Assembly (NCBI GenBank): GCA_002348535.1 | Contig: DEBL01000172.1 | Location: 1 to 10,529, forward strand | Source of the DNA: Deltaproteobacteria bacterium UBA2957 | GTDB taxonomy: Bacteria; Myxococcota_A; UBA796 | DNA length: 10,529 bases | Reading direction: 5' to 3' | Part shown: positions 1 to 6,158 of the stretch, in pieces | Layout of the letters: each line of letters starts with the position of its first letter | How positions within the stretch are numbered: the stretch's first letter is position 1 | Position numbers and translations under genes: made by a program | Notes under the pieces: model-generated | Databases searched by the model: none | Told to the model about the DNA's origin: nothing | What the model saw: only the letters and a program-made list of their open reading frames with translations

Positions 1-107
1 TCGAGTGCCGTATCGAATCCGCCCGCCAGCGCATCGGCATCGGCGACCACCTTGTAGTCGGAGGCACAAGCAGTGAGAAGCAGAGTAACCATGACGTTTC
101 GTTTCAT
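1..107 (-). CDS. Lipoprotein, N-terminal 35 codons only (cut by window edge)
   Basis: Reading the minus strand from the ATG at 107 gives an open frame that runs off the left edge. The first 14 residues, MKRNVMVTLLLTAC, are a short lipoprotein signal: positive n-region (K2, R3), a hydrophobic stretch and a lipobox LTAC with the lipidated cysteine at residue 14. The mature part begins ASDYKVVADADALAGG. Residue +2 is Ala, not Asp, which in the enterobacterial Lol rule would send the protein to the outer membrane; whether that rule holds in this organism is unknown. A strong Shine-Dalgarno (AGGAG, 114-118) sits 6 bp before the ATG, so the start is well supported. The family cannot be named from 35 residues. 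Gene ends outside the window. Confidence 0.82.
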   Translation of the reverse strand, partial: MKRNVMVTLLLTACASDYKVVADADALAGGFDTAL

Positions 108-515
108 TTAAAACTCCTCGTTGCCGGGCGGCAACGGCGTAGCGAGCGTATGAGGGAGGGGCTGGTAGGGGGCTTTACCGGGAATCCGGCGGGTGCACCA
201 CACCCGAACGTGATTTCGATGTGTTGTTTACCGATTCGTCACAGTCTCGTTTGTTTTAGCCAGGCTTTACGCGACCCGAAAGCCATTTTTACGATTATTG
301 CCTGCGCCCAATCGGACCGTTTCACCGTGCGATGGTTGACTGGTGCTGGCCGATCGGGGAGCCGCCAACAGCAGCGACCACGGCAACCTAAACCGTGTGT
401 TGACGGTTATCGCTTGGCGCCGCATTCGTGGGCGACCGGCCAGCGGCGCCTTCCTGTGGACTGGGTCAGCCTCGCCGGGGAACGTCCCTGCTGTTGGTAC
501 ATCGGACTGGGTCGG
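108..515. other. Gene-free region with scattered small inverted repeats
   Basis: No convincing gene lies between the DUF5916 stop and the lipoprotein start. The part around 220-310 is visibly more AT-rich than the flanking genes, as expected for a leader and promoter region. Besides the hairpin at 119-136, three short inverted repeats are seen: CGGGTG/CACCCG at 190-206 with a 5-base loop, GGCTTT/AAAGCC at 263-284 with a 10-base loop, and AACCGT/ACGGTT at 391-408 with a 6-base loop. None has a U-run placed to end a minus-strand transcript. I could not pick a sigma-70-like promoter with confidence. A 10-base direct repeat, GGACTGGGTC, occurs at 458-467 and 504-513. Confidence 0.6.
114..136 (-). 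promoter_or_regulatory. Shine-Dalgarno abutted by a perfect 7-bp hairpin in the lipoprotein leader
   Basis: The AGGAG of the lipoprotein gene reads off the minus strand at 114-118. Directly next to it, bases 119-136 form a perfect inverted repeat: CGTTGCC (119-125), loop GGGC, GGCAACG (130-136). In the mRNA the hairpin would end one base upstream of the ribosome-binding site. Such a placement could keep the site open, stabilise the 5' end of the message, or serve as a protein binding site on DNA. No function is shown; only the repeat and its position are seen. Confidence 0.5.
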
Positions 516-2630
516 CTACTCGAATACCCAAGATAGCTTTGTAAATGCCGTCCATTCGCGCTCCGGAGCGGTAACCTGGTCATCCTCCGGGCCCCGTACG
601 ATCCGCGTGTGGCCCCCCACGTAGAGCGCCTTTCCCGGTGATTGTTCCCAAGCAAACAAGGCCTCTTGGCTCGTGGTTCCGCTAAACGTGGAGCGGTCAG
701 CGATGAAGCGGACCCAGTGAACCGGAGTGGCAAACGCTTCCACCTTGAGGCGGCCGACGAGCCCGGAATACACAACCGTGCCTTTGTCTTCAAATCGCTC
801 CCAACTCACCTGCGGAGACACCCGGATAAAGCGAGTTGCTTGAATACCGGTATCGAGCGAAAGGGCCGCACGTTGGCCAACAATGGGGTCGTCTTCGTCA
901 TACAGCAGCGCCTCACCAAACTTTCCATTCACCCACATCCGAATCCAGCGATTCCACGACCCGCCCCCCGTAAATCGCATGCCTCGGGTCACGAACCACT
1001 CCTCCGCGAACTCCTCGCCGGTCAGGTCTGCCACGGCCATGAACAGAATCCCTCCGCGGGTCCAGAAGCCGCCTCCGGGTGTCCATCCCATGAGTCGCGG
1101 ATCACCTGCACTGTTCCATGCCGCCTCTGCGTCGATTGGCTGCAGGAACACCCGCGGAATCGGCCCCGACGTCGGGAATAGATGAAATTCGCTCTCGTTT
1201 TCGATGCCGGTCCAATCGGCCTTGGGTTGAAACCCATTTTCGGTTCGAAACCAAGGACTTAGGTGCTCAATATCGATGTCATTCTGCCAATGACGGGTGC
1301 GTATTTGATTGCTGAAGGTCGCTGCCGGTGCCACTCGACCATCTTGACCGGCGCCTGTGGTCGAGCTGGCCATGGCGGATGCTTGCACAGTAGCGCGATT
1401 GCTCAGCGCCCAGCGTCCGTCGACTCCGGCCAGTTGATGGCGGTGGTCCGTGCCCATCAGCCTCTTGTCCGAGAAAACCCCTCCAATCATGTGGTCTCGT
1501 CCAAAGGTTCGACGGAACCGTCCAACAGTCGATACCGATTGGCGGTCGTCGATGTCATCTTCCCCCCACGCTTGCCCTTCGGACACGGACGGAGCGGGGC
1601 TCGAGTCCCAGACATTCAACGCGGCAACGGCCCAGCCCTTAGACTCGTGCGTGAGCCTCGCACCAGCAAGCGGTGCCACCATCGACCGCGTGTACACGAG
1701 GTTGCGAAGGGGATGGGAGAACCACTCTTGCCCTTCTAAGAAAAAAGGTCGTTTTTCTTGGTACTTCAGGCTGTAACGGCTGTTGACGTCAATTTTTGCT
1801 TCGTCCGATTCGACGTTGGAGAAATCCGGATTCACGGTGGCCAACGCCTGCAGGCTGGGCGTGGGGTCGTAGCGGACGGTTCCGCCGGCACTCAACCCGT
1901 GTATTCCCGGTCGGTCCTCGGCCGCTCCGTCTTGGGTCCGCGTGGCTGTTACTTCAGGTTGCATGCTCCAGTTACGTGCGTTTTCAGTAAGCCCGGGACC
2001 GATCATTGCCGCAGTCTGAACAAGAGTGCCTTGCACATTGGGATCGAGCATTGGCCAAGAACTCATTTCTGCGCTGCGGGCAATTCGGCGGAACACCATC
2101 ATGCGCAAGGTATCAATCCGTTCCGGGTGACGCACCGCCGACCACGGTATCTGCACCTCTACATCGTATCCTGAATCATGAATGTGACCGGCAGAGGTCC
2201 ATTGGGTATCCCACGAGGACCAGCCATCGCGCCACGGCACGAGGTCTTGATCGCGTCCGCGCACCAGCGTGCCATCAATCTGAACGCCGATCGGATTGAC
2301 AATGAATAGATTTGCTCGCTCGCCGGTACCGAGCAGGTCAAGCGCGATGCCAACAAAGTCATCGCTCCGCCGTGAATCTCGGCGACCGTAGCCAGCCTGA
2401 ATCTGTTGTGGGGAAGTATCGTTGGCCTCAAAATGTAGGTATAACGATGTTTTTGTCGATATAAAACGAACCCGGGTCAACTCCTTAGATGGCTCGCCCG
2501 GTTTCGGTCGATACGCTGTGAAGCCCGACACATCTGAGGCCTGTGCCCAAATGGCCTCGTCTGCTTTGCCATCGATGATGATTTCTGCGTGGTCGACCGA
2601 CGGGAGGTCCACGGGAGGGAGGAGCGGCAT
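516..2630 (-). CDS. DUF5916 outer-membrane-type protein with N-terminal CBM9-like domain
   Basis: 704 residues. Residues 15-180 look like a carbohydrate-binding family 9-type beta-sandwich: IIIDGKADEAIW near the start, RRSDDFVGIALDLL at 87-100, FIVNPIGVQIDG at 109-120 and WDTQW at 140-144. The DUF5916 signature follows: VNPDFSNVESDEAKI (266-280) and EKRPFFLEG (292-300). After it comes a long stretch of alternating aromatic/polar strands to the C-terminal LSWVFE, consistent with a beta-barrel ending. The family is common in Gram-negative bacteria; its molecular role is not established, and surface glycan or outer-membrane roles are guesses. Oddly, no signal peptide is visible. The ATG at 2630 is followed by MPLLPPVDLPSVDHAE, an in-frame TAA lies 36 bp upstream, no ATG/GTG/TTG lies between them, and there is no clear Shine-Dalgarno. 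Divergent to the phosphorylase gene, 51 bp away. Confidence 0.85.
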   Translation of the reverse strand: MPLLPPVDLPSVDHAEIIIDGKADEAIWAQASDVSGFTAYRPKPGEPSKELTRVRFISTKTSLYLHFEANDTSPQQIQAGYGRRDSRRSDDFVGIALDLLGTGERANLFIVNPIGVQIDGTLVRGRDQDLVPWRDGWSSWDTQWTSAGHIHDSGYDVEVQIPWSAVRHPERIDTLRMMVFRRIARSAEMSSWPMLDPNVQGTLVQTAAMIGPGLTENARNWSMQPEVTATRTQDGAAEDRPGIHGLSAGGTVRYDPTPSLQALATVNPDFSNVESDEAKIDVNSRYSLKYQEKRPFFLEGQEWFSHPLRNLVYTRSMVAPLAGARLTHESKGWAVAALNVWDSSPAPSVSEGQAWGEDDIDDRQSVSTVGRFRRTFGRDHMIGGVFSDKRLMGTDHRHQLAGVDGRWALSNRATVQASAMASSTTGAGQDGRVAPAATFSNQIRTRHWQNDIDIEHLSPWFRTENGFQPKADWTGIENESEFHLFPTSGPIPRVFLQPIDAEAAWNSAGDPRLMGWTPGGGFWTRGGILFMAVADLTGEEFAEEWFVTRGMRFTGGGSWNRWIRMWVNGKFGEALLYDEDDPIVGQRAALSLDTGIQATRFIRVSPQVSWERFEDKGTVVYSGLVGRLKVEAFATPVHWVRFIADRSTFSGTTSQEALFAWEQSPGKALYVGGHTRIVRGPEDDQVTAPEREWTAFTKLSWVFE

Positions 2631-2681
2631 CAGTCCGTCCGATTGCGGTAGTGTAGAGTGTAGTTATCGTCGGAGACCCGC
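2631..2681. promoter_or_regulatory. 51-bp divergent intergenic region with GTAG repeats
   Basis: This short gap separates the starts of the DUF5916 gene (minus) and the phosphorylase gene (plus). It holds three GTAG units in GTAGTGTAGAGTGTAG (2648-2663) and, at 2672-2675, the GGAG that serves the phosphorylase GTG start. It is too short for two complete non-overlapping promoters, so the promoter of at least one gene must overlap the other gene's coding region. No convincing -35/-10 pair was found. Confidence 0.4.
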
Positions 2682-3494
2682 GTGCAACAGCACAGATTCC
2701 AGCACGTTGCTGAAACTTTTCGAAATCGATTTGGCCAACCGCCCAAGGCTGCGATCATTCTTGGCAGCGGAGTGGGGGGTCTTAAAGACTGCCTCACGGA
2801 ACCGGAATCCATCGGATACCGCGAGGCTGGATTGCCGGAGATGTCAGTCCAAGGCCATGAGGGCAGTGTCACTGTTGGCCTGTTGGGTGGAACCTCCGTT
2901 GTCATGCTGAGCGGTCGGAAGCACAGCTATGAAGGCGACGCGCTGCAGGACGTCGTGTGCGGCGTGCGCGCAATGGCAGCATGGGGCGTTGAAACCCTGG
3001 TGATGACCAGCGCAGTGGGGTCACTCAGCAAGGACCTGCGTCCGGGCACACTGGTGCGGGTCACAGACCACATCAACCTCATGGGGATCAATCCGTTGGT
3101 GGGTCCGAACATCAGTGAACTCGGTCCGCGGTTTCCAGACATGTCCCAGGCGTACGATCCGCAGTTGGGTCAACAGGCAGAGTCCGTTGCCACCGAACTC
3201 GGCATTCCGATGGAGCGAGGCGTGTACGCTGCCGTTCGTGGGCCGAGTTTCGAGACTCCCGCAGAAGTCAGGATGCTGCACATGTTGGGTGCGGCGGTCG
3301 TTGGGATGAGCGTTGTTCCCGAGACGATCGCAGCGGTTCATGCAGGCGTACGAGTGCTCACCATCGCCATCGTATCGAACGAGGGAACCGGGTTATCGGA
3401 TGTAGCCCCCGACCACGACGCGGTCACAGAGACGGTCGGGCGAGCCGCAGTAAACTTGGTGCCGATTATCGAGAAATTGGTGTCGCAATGGTAA
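2682..3494 (+). CDS. Purine nucleoside phosphorylase (trimeric PNP-I type)
   Basis: 270 residues, GTG start with GGAG 6 bp upstream. It cleaves purine nucleosides with phosphate to base plus (deoxy)ribose-1-phosphate in the cytoplasm. The signature motifs of the PNP/MTAP family are all present. The phosphate site comprises GSG (28-30), GRKHSYEG (78-85, with R79 and H81) and S210. The ribose/base site comprises DHINLMGINPLVGPN (129-143), RFPDMSQAYD (150-159), GPSFETPAE (187-195, with E191), VGMSVVPE (207-214, with M209) and N233 in VSNEG. By alignment from memory to the human enzyme these match S33, R84, H86, S220, E201, M219 and N243. The usual TNAAG loop reads TSAVG (109-113), replacing the Asn by Ser110. 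The Asn at the base site suggests inosine/guanosine preference. The last 7 bp overlap the cytidine deaminase gene, so the two are probably co-translated. MTAP-like activity is less likely. Confidence 0.93.
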   Translation: MQQHRFQHVAETFRNRFGQPPKAAIILGSGVGGLKDCLTEPESIGYREAGLPEMSVQGHEGSVTVGLLGGTSVVMLSGRKHSYEGDALQDVVCGVRAMAAWGVETLVMTSAVGSLSKDLRPGTLVRVTDHINLMGINPLVGPNISELGPRFPDMSQAYDPQLGQQAESVATELGIPMERGVYAAVRGPSFETPAEVRMLHMLGAAVVGMSVVPETIAAVHAGVRVLTIAIVSNEGTGLSDVAPDHDAVTETVGRAAVNLVPIIEKLVSQW

Positions 3495-3910
3495 CCGACG
3501 AGGACCGTGAACTCCTTGAAGCGGCGCTGGAGGTTCAGAAGAACGCGCACTGCCCGTTTTCGGCATACCCGGTTGGTTCCGCAGTCCGCACCCAAGACGG
3601 CACCATTGTTCGAGGGTGCAATGTCGAGAGTGCAAGCTTCTCCTTGACCTGCTGTGCAGAACGAGTGGCCGTTTTTTCTGCGGTGAGCGCAGGCCACCGC
3701 CGAATCTACTCCTGCGCGATTGTAACGATCGAAGATCGACCAGCGCCGCCGTGCGGAGCATGCCGGCAAGTCCTCTGGGAGTTTGGGGGCGACGTTCGAC
3801 TCGTTCTTGGGAACACGAATGGAGCGGTTCGAGTTGCGCAGTTAAAAGATCTTCTACCGGACGGTTTCAGCGCTGAACAACTCGATCGGTGCACCACGAA
3901 TACGGATTGA
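3488..3910 (+). CDS. cdd: Cytidine deaminase (homotetrameric short type)
   Basis: 140 residues, close to the roughly 130-residue short tetrameric cytidine deaminases such as that of Bacillus. It deaminates cytidine and deoxycytidine to uridine and deoxyuridine in pyrimidine salvage. The zinc site is intact: C56-A-E58 (CAERVAVF, with E58 as the proton shuttle) and P88-C89-G-A-C92 (PCGACRQVLWEF). The ribose-binding GCNVES motif is at 43-48 with N45 and E47. Its ATG lies within the last codons of the phosphorylase gene (7-bp overlap, ATGGTAA) and there is no strong ribosome-binding site of its own, which suggests translational coupling. The C-terminal tail, about residues 124-140, is not conserved in the family as I know it. 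Confidence 0.96.
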   Translation: MVTDEDRELLEAALEVQKNAHCPFSAYPVGSAVRTQDGTIVRGCNVESASFSLTCCAERVAVFSAVSAGHRRIYSCAIVTIEDRPAPPCGACRQVLWEFGGDVRLVLGNTNGAVRVAQLKDLLPDGFSAEQLDRCTTNTD

Positions 3911-3939
3911 ACAGGTGTGTGGGTCCGGTTACACCTGCT
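3911..3939. repeat. Inverted repeat after the deaminase stop, possible weak terminator
   Basis: Directly after the deaminase TGA, CAGGTGT (3912-3918) and ACACCTG (3931-3937) form a perfect 7-bp stem with a 12-base loop; one mismatch outward the pairing continues for at least one more base pair. The position suits an operon end or a processing/stability element. There is no following T-run on the plus strand (CTCCGTGCC), so it is not a standard Rho-independent terminator. Confidence 0.4.
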
Positions 3940-4008
3940 CCGTGCCGCACGCTTCAGAATGGTCCTGTAGAGTGAGACTACGCCGCTGAGCGCTTAGGCA
4001 GGACGGAA

Positions 4009-5223
4009 ATGTTCGGAAAAACACCGCTGGTAATGATCGAGGACTCCGCTGCCCTTGCCACAATGGTAGAGCAGGTTCGAGGCGCGCCCGTGGTTGGGAT
4101 TGATACGGAGGCGGATTCATTTCATTCCTACCAAGAAAAGGTTTGTCTTGTGCAACTGAGCGACCTCAAGACAGACTACATCATTGATCCGCTATCAATC
4201 GACGATATGTCGGCGCTGAATACCATTATGGCTGACCCTCAAACGGTCAAAGTCTTGCACGGTGCGGACTATGACATTGTGTCGATGAAACGCGACTTCG
4301 GCTGCGAGTTCGTGAATGTATTCGACACCATGATTTCAGCGCAGTTCCTCGGATTCGATCGGGTTGGATTGGCAGACTTGATTCGGAAGTTCTTCGGTCA
4401 CACCATCGACAAAAAGTATCAGCGCCATGACTGGTCGAAACGGCCCCTTCTTCCAGAACACTTGGATTATGCGAGAGGGGATACCCACTGGCTTCCCGCC
4501 TTGCGGGAACTGTTGACGATTCATCTTCAACGGATGGGCCGGCTTGATGCGGTGTCGGAGGAGTGTGAGTTGGTCGCCCTGCGGACGTGGCAGGGTCGAG
4601 AACACACCGACGCGGACTTTCTGCGGGTGAAGGGCGCCCGCACGCTGACCGAGGAGCAGCAGCGGGTCCTTCGCGCGGTATGGAGCTACCGAGATGGGGA
4701 GGCACGGGCGGCAAATCGCCCGGCGTTTAAGTTAATCCCTGACCCCTTTTTGCTGACGCTCGCCAAGGCCATGCCCACAACCGAACAGCAAATGGCGAAG
4801 CTCGCCCGAAAGGGGTCCAGTATGGTCCGCCGACACGGTGGCGCGTTGATCCGATCTGTGGCCGAAGGGATGGCGGACGAGCGCGACATCCCTTCGATTC
4901 CCAAGCCCACTCGCACTCGATCGACGCGGTCTGGGCCCGGTGTCGATCGGTACTTGGTGCCCCTGAAGGAATGGCGAAACGACCGAGTACGGTCCAGCGG
5001 TGTGGCGCCGGTTGCCGTTGCTAACAACGCATTGCTTAAGGAAATCGCGCGCCTTGCGCCCGCGGACATTGAGTCGCTCAAGGCGGTTCCCGGCATTCGC
5101 CGTTGGCAGGTCGTGGACTTTGGAGATGAACTGGTCGAGCTTGTCCAGTCGGTGACCAGCACGCGCTCTGCGGGGACTAAGCCGCGGCGTCGGCGCCGTC
5201 GGAAGAGCAATTCAGACGAGTAG
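4009..5223 (+). CDS. rnd: Ribonuclease D (DEDDy 3'-5' exonuclease with HRDC region)
   Basis: 404 residues. An ATG with AGGA 5 bp upstream supports the start. RNase D removes 3' nucleotides from tRNA precursors and other small RNAs. The exonuclease domain (about 5-180) has all DEDDy motifs: D32 and E34 in GIDTEAD, HGADYDI with D89, and YARGDTHW with Y154 and D158; NVFDTMISAQFLGF (103-116) is also typical of the family. Residues about 205-290 look like the helical HRDC domain (TEEQQRVLRAVWSYRD, NRPAFKLIPD). A second HRDC-like segment around 320-383 (LKEWRNDRV to VELVQSV) matches the E. coli arrangement of two such domains. The protein ends in an Arg-rich tail (six Arg, 393-398), probably for RNA contact. 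It lies 98 bp after the deaminase and may have its own promoter. Its stop is 8 bp from that of the convergent RidA gene. Confidence 0.93.
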   Translation: MFGKTPLVMIEDSAALATMVEQVRGAPVVGIDTEADSFHSYQEKVCLVQLSDLKTDYIIDPLSIDDMSALNTIMADPQTVKVLHGADYDIVSMKRDFGCEFVNVFDTMISAQFLGFDRVGLADLIRKFFGHTIDKKYQRHDWSKRPLLPEHLDYARGDTHWLPALRELLTIHLQRMGRLDAVSEECELVALRTWQGREHTDADFLRVKGARTLTEEQQRVLRAVWSYRDGEARAANRPAFKLIPDPFLLTLAKAMPTTEQQMAKLARKGSSMVRRHGGALIRSVAEGMADERDIPSIPKPTRTRSTRSGPGVDRYLVPLKEWRNDRVRSSGVAPVAVANNALLKEIARLAPADIESLKAVPGIRRWQVVDFGDELVELVQSVTSTRSAGTKPRRRRRRKSNSDE

Positions 5224-5232
5224 CAGGCGTCT
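5214..5232. repeat. Small inverted repeat spanning the convergent gene ends
   Basis: AGACG (5214-5218) and CGTCT (5228-5232) form a 5-bp stem with a 9-base loop that covers the ribonuclease D stop and touches the RidA stop. It is the only symmetric element at the 8-bp convergent junction. No T-run follows on either strand, so a bidirectional terminator is only weakly suggested. Confidence 0.2.
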
Positions 5233-5609
5233 CACGGTCGAACGATGGCAATGCAGCTGATCTCGACGCGTGCATCCTTCGGCAGTCGCGCGGCCTCAAC
5301 GCATGCACGGGCGGGCTTGTGGTCCGCAAAGGCCTTTGCATACTCTTCGTTGACGATGTCGAAGTCGTCCATGTCTGCGACGAAAATGGTCGCGCGGAGC
5401 ACGCTGGACAAGTCACTGCCGGCGGCCTCGAGGACGGACGCCAGGTTTGCGAGGCACTGCACCGTCTGGGACCGAACATCGGGACCAACCCATTCGCCGT
5501 CCGCCGTGAGCCCGATTTGACCCGAGCAGTAGGCAATACCGTCGTGAACCACGGCTTGGCTGTACGGGCCGATGGCCGCGGGGGCTTGAGGCGATTGAAT
5601 GATCTTCAT
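5232..5609 (-). CDS. ridA: RidA family enamine/imine deaminase
   Basis: 125 residues, the normal length of the YjgF/YER057c/UK114 (Rid) family. RidA hydrolyses reactive 2-aminoacrylate and related enamine/imine intermediates released by PLP enzymes, protecting cytoplasmic enzymes. Family marks seen: APAAIGPYSQA (9-19, with Y16 and S17), CSGQIGL (28-34), and PARACVEAARLPKDARVEI (99-117). The Arg that binds the substrate carboxylate in RidA subfamily members is present (R101), as is Glu116. Its ATG overlaps the TGA of the hypoxanthine PRTase gene as ATGA, and the 15 bp upstream contain no Shine-Dalgarno, so translation is probably coupled. This is the last gene of the long minus-strand run. Confidence 0.95.
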   Translation of the reverse strand: MKIIQSPQAPAAIGPYSQAVVHDGIAYCSGQIGLTADGEWVGPDVRSQTVQCLANLASVLEAAGSDLSSVLRATIFVADMDDFDIVNEEYAKAFADHKPARACVEAARLPKDARVEISCIAIVRP

Positions 5610-6148
5610 GGCGTGTATACCGCGACATACGGAAGGTTTCGATACAACTCAGCGAGGTCCAGTCCGTATCCAACGACAAATTCATCGGGTATAGAAAACC
5701 CAACGTAGTCTGCTTCCATCTCGACTTCTCGATTGGCTGGCTTATCGAGGAGCGTGCAGACGGACAGACTCTTTGGATGCCGGACTGAGAGCATCTCCAA
5801 CAGGTAATGAAGTGTGAGTCCTGTATCGATGATGTCTTCGACAATGATGACGTCTTGACCTTCAATGGGGCTCGACAGGTCCTTGGTGATTTTCACGACA
5901 CCCGTGCTCTGCGTGCCCCCTTGATAGCTGGACACCCCCAGAAATTCGCAACGCACATCCCCGCCAATGGCGCGAATGAGATCGGCCGCAAAGATGAAGC
6001 TACCCTTCAGAACACACACACAGGTGACCGTCCTGTCGCCGAAGTCTCGCCGAATCTGGGCACCGATTTCAGCGATCCGTGCCCGAATCTTTTCCTCCGG
6101 GATGAGGGGGCGAAGTTGGCCGCCCCCATTCGATGGTGATGCAGACAT
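5606..6148 (-). CDS. hpt: Hypoxanthine(-guanine) phosphoribosyltransferase
   Basis: 180 residues from the chosen start. It joins hypoxanthine or guanine with PRPP to give IMP or GMP. The type I PRTase layout is clear: pyrophosphate loop LKGS (47-50), flexible catalytic loop around SSYQGGTQS (73-81), PRPP-binding motif VIIVEDIIDTGLT (100-112), and the C-terminal DEFVVGYGLDLAELYRNLPY (155-174), characteristic of HPRTs, where the purine base is recognised. An in-frame ATG at 6166 would add six residues. The ATG at 6148 is preferred because AGGAG (6154-6158) lies 5 bp before it and family homology starts well inside. The upstream gene's TAG is embedded in that Shine-Dalgarno. With the phosphorylase on the other strand it completes nucleoside-to-nucleotide purine salvage. 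Confidence 0.95.
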   Translation of the reverse strand: MSASPSNGGGQLRPLIPEEKIRARIAEIGAQIRRDFGDRTVTCVCVLKGSFIFAADLIRAIGGDVRCEFLGVSSYQGGTQSTGVVKITKDLSSPIEGQDVIIVEDIIDTGLTLHYLLEMLSVRHPKSLSVCTLLDKPANREVEMEADYVGFSIPDEFVVGYGLDLAELYRNLPYVAVYTP

Positions 6149-6153
6149 GCGTG

Positions 6154-6158
6154 CTCCT
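6154..6158 (-). promoter_or_regulatory. Ribosome-binding site deciding the hypoxanthine PRTase start
   Basis: AGGAG on the minus strand, 5 bp before the ATG at 6148. It overlaps the TAG stop (6157-6159) of the upstream UPRTase-like gene as TTTAGGAG, so ribosomes ending one gene are placed on the start signal of the next. The alternative ATG at 6166 has no comparable site. Confidence 0.75.

Noticed and set aside
263..290. GGCTTT/AAAGCC hairpin followed by ATTTTT as a terminator
   Set aside because: The T-run is on the plus strand, but no plus-strand gene ends upstream. For the minus-strand DUF5916 gene the orientation is wrong.
458..513. 10-base direct repeat GGACTGGGTC as a mobile-element or attachment-site trace
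   Set aside because: No inverted ends, transposase or integrase nearby. A 10-base repeat in GC-rich DNA is weak evidence.
150..536. 128-codon plus-strand open frame in the gene-free region
   Set aside because: Cys/Arg/Pro-rich composition and no domain. It runs over the AT-rich part and into the 3' end of the DUF5916 gene, and a preceding GC-rich stretch offers no convincing start signal.
642..1181. 179-codon plus-strand open frame inside the DUF5916 gene
   Set aside because: Antisense shadow of a gene with clear family motifs. The translation is Pro/Arg/His-rich without domain features or a ribosome-binding site.
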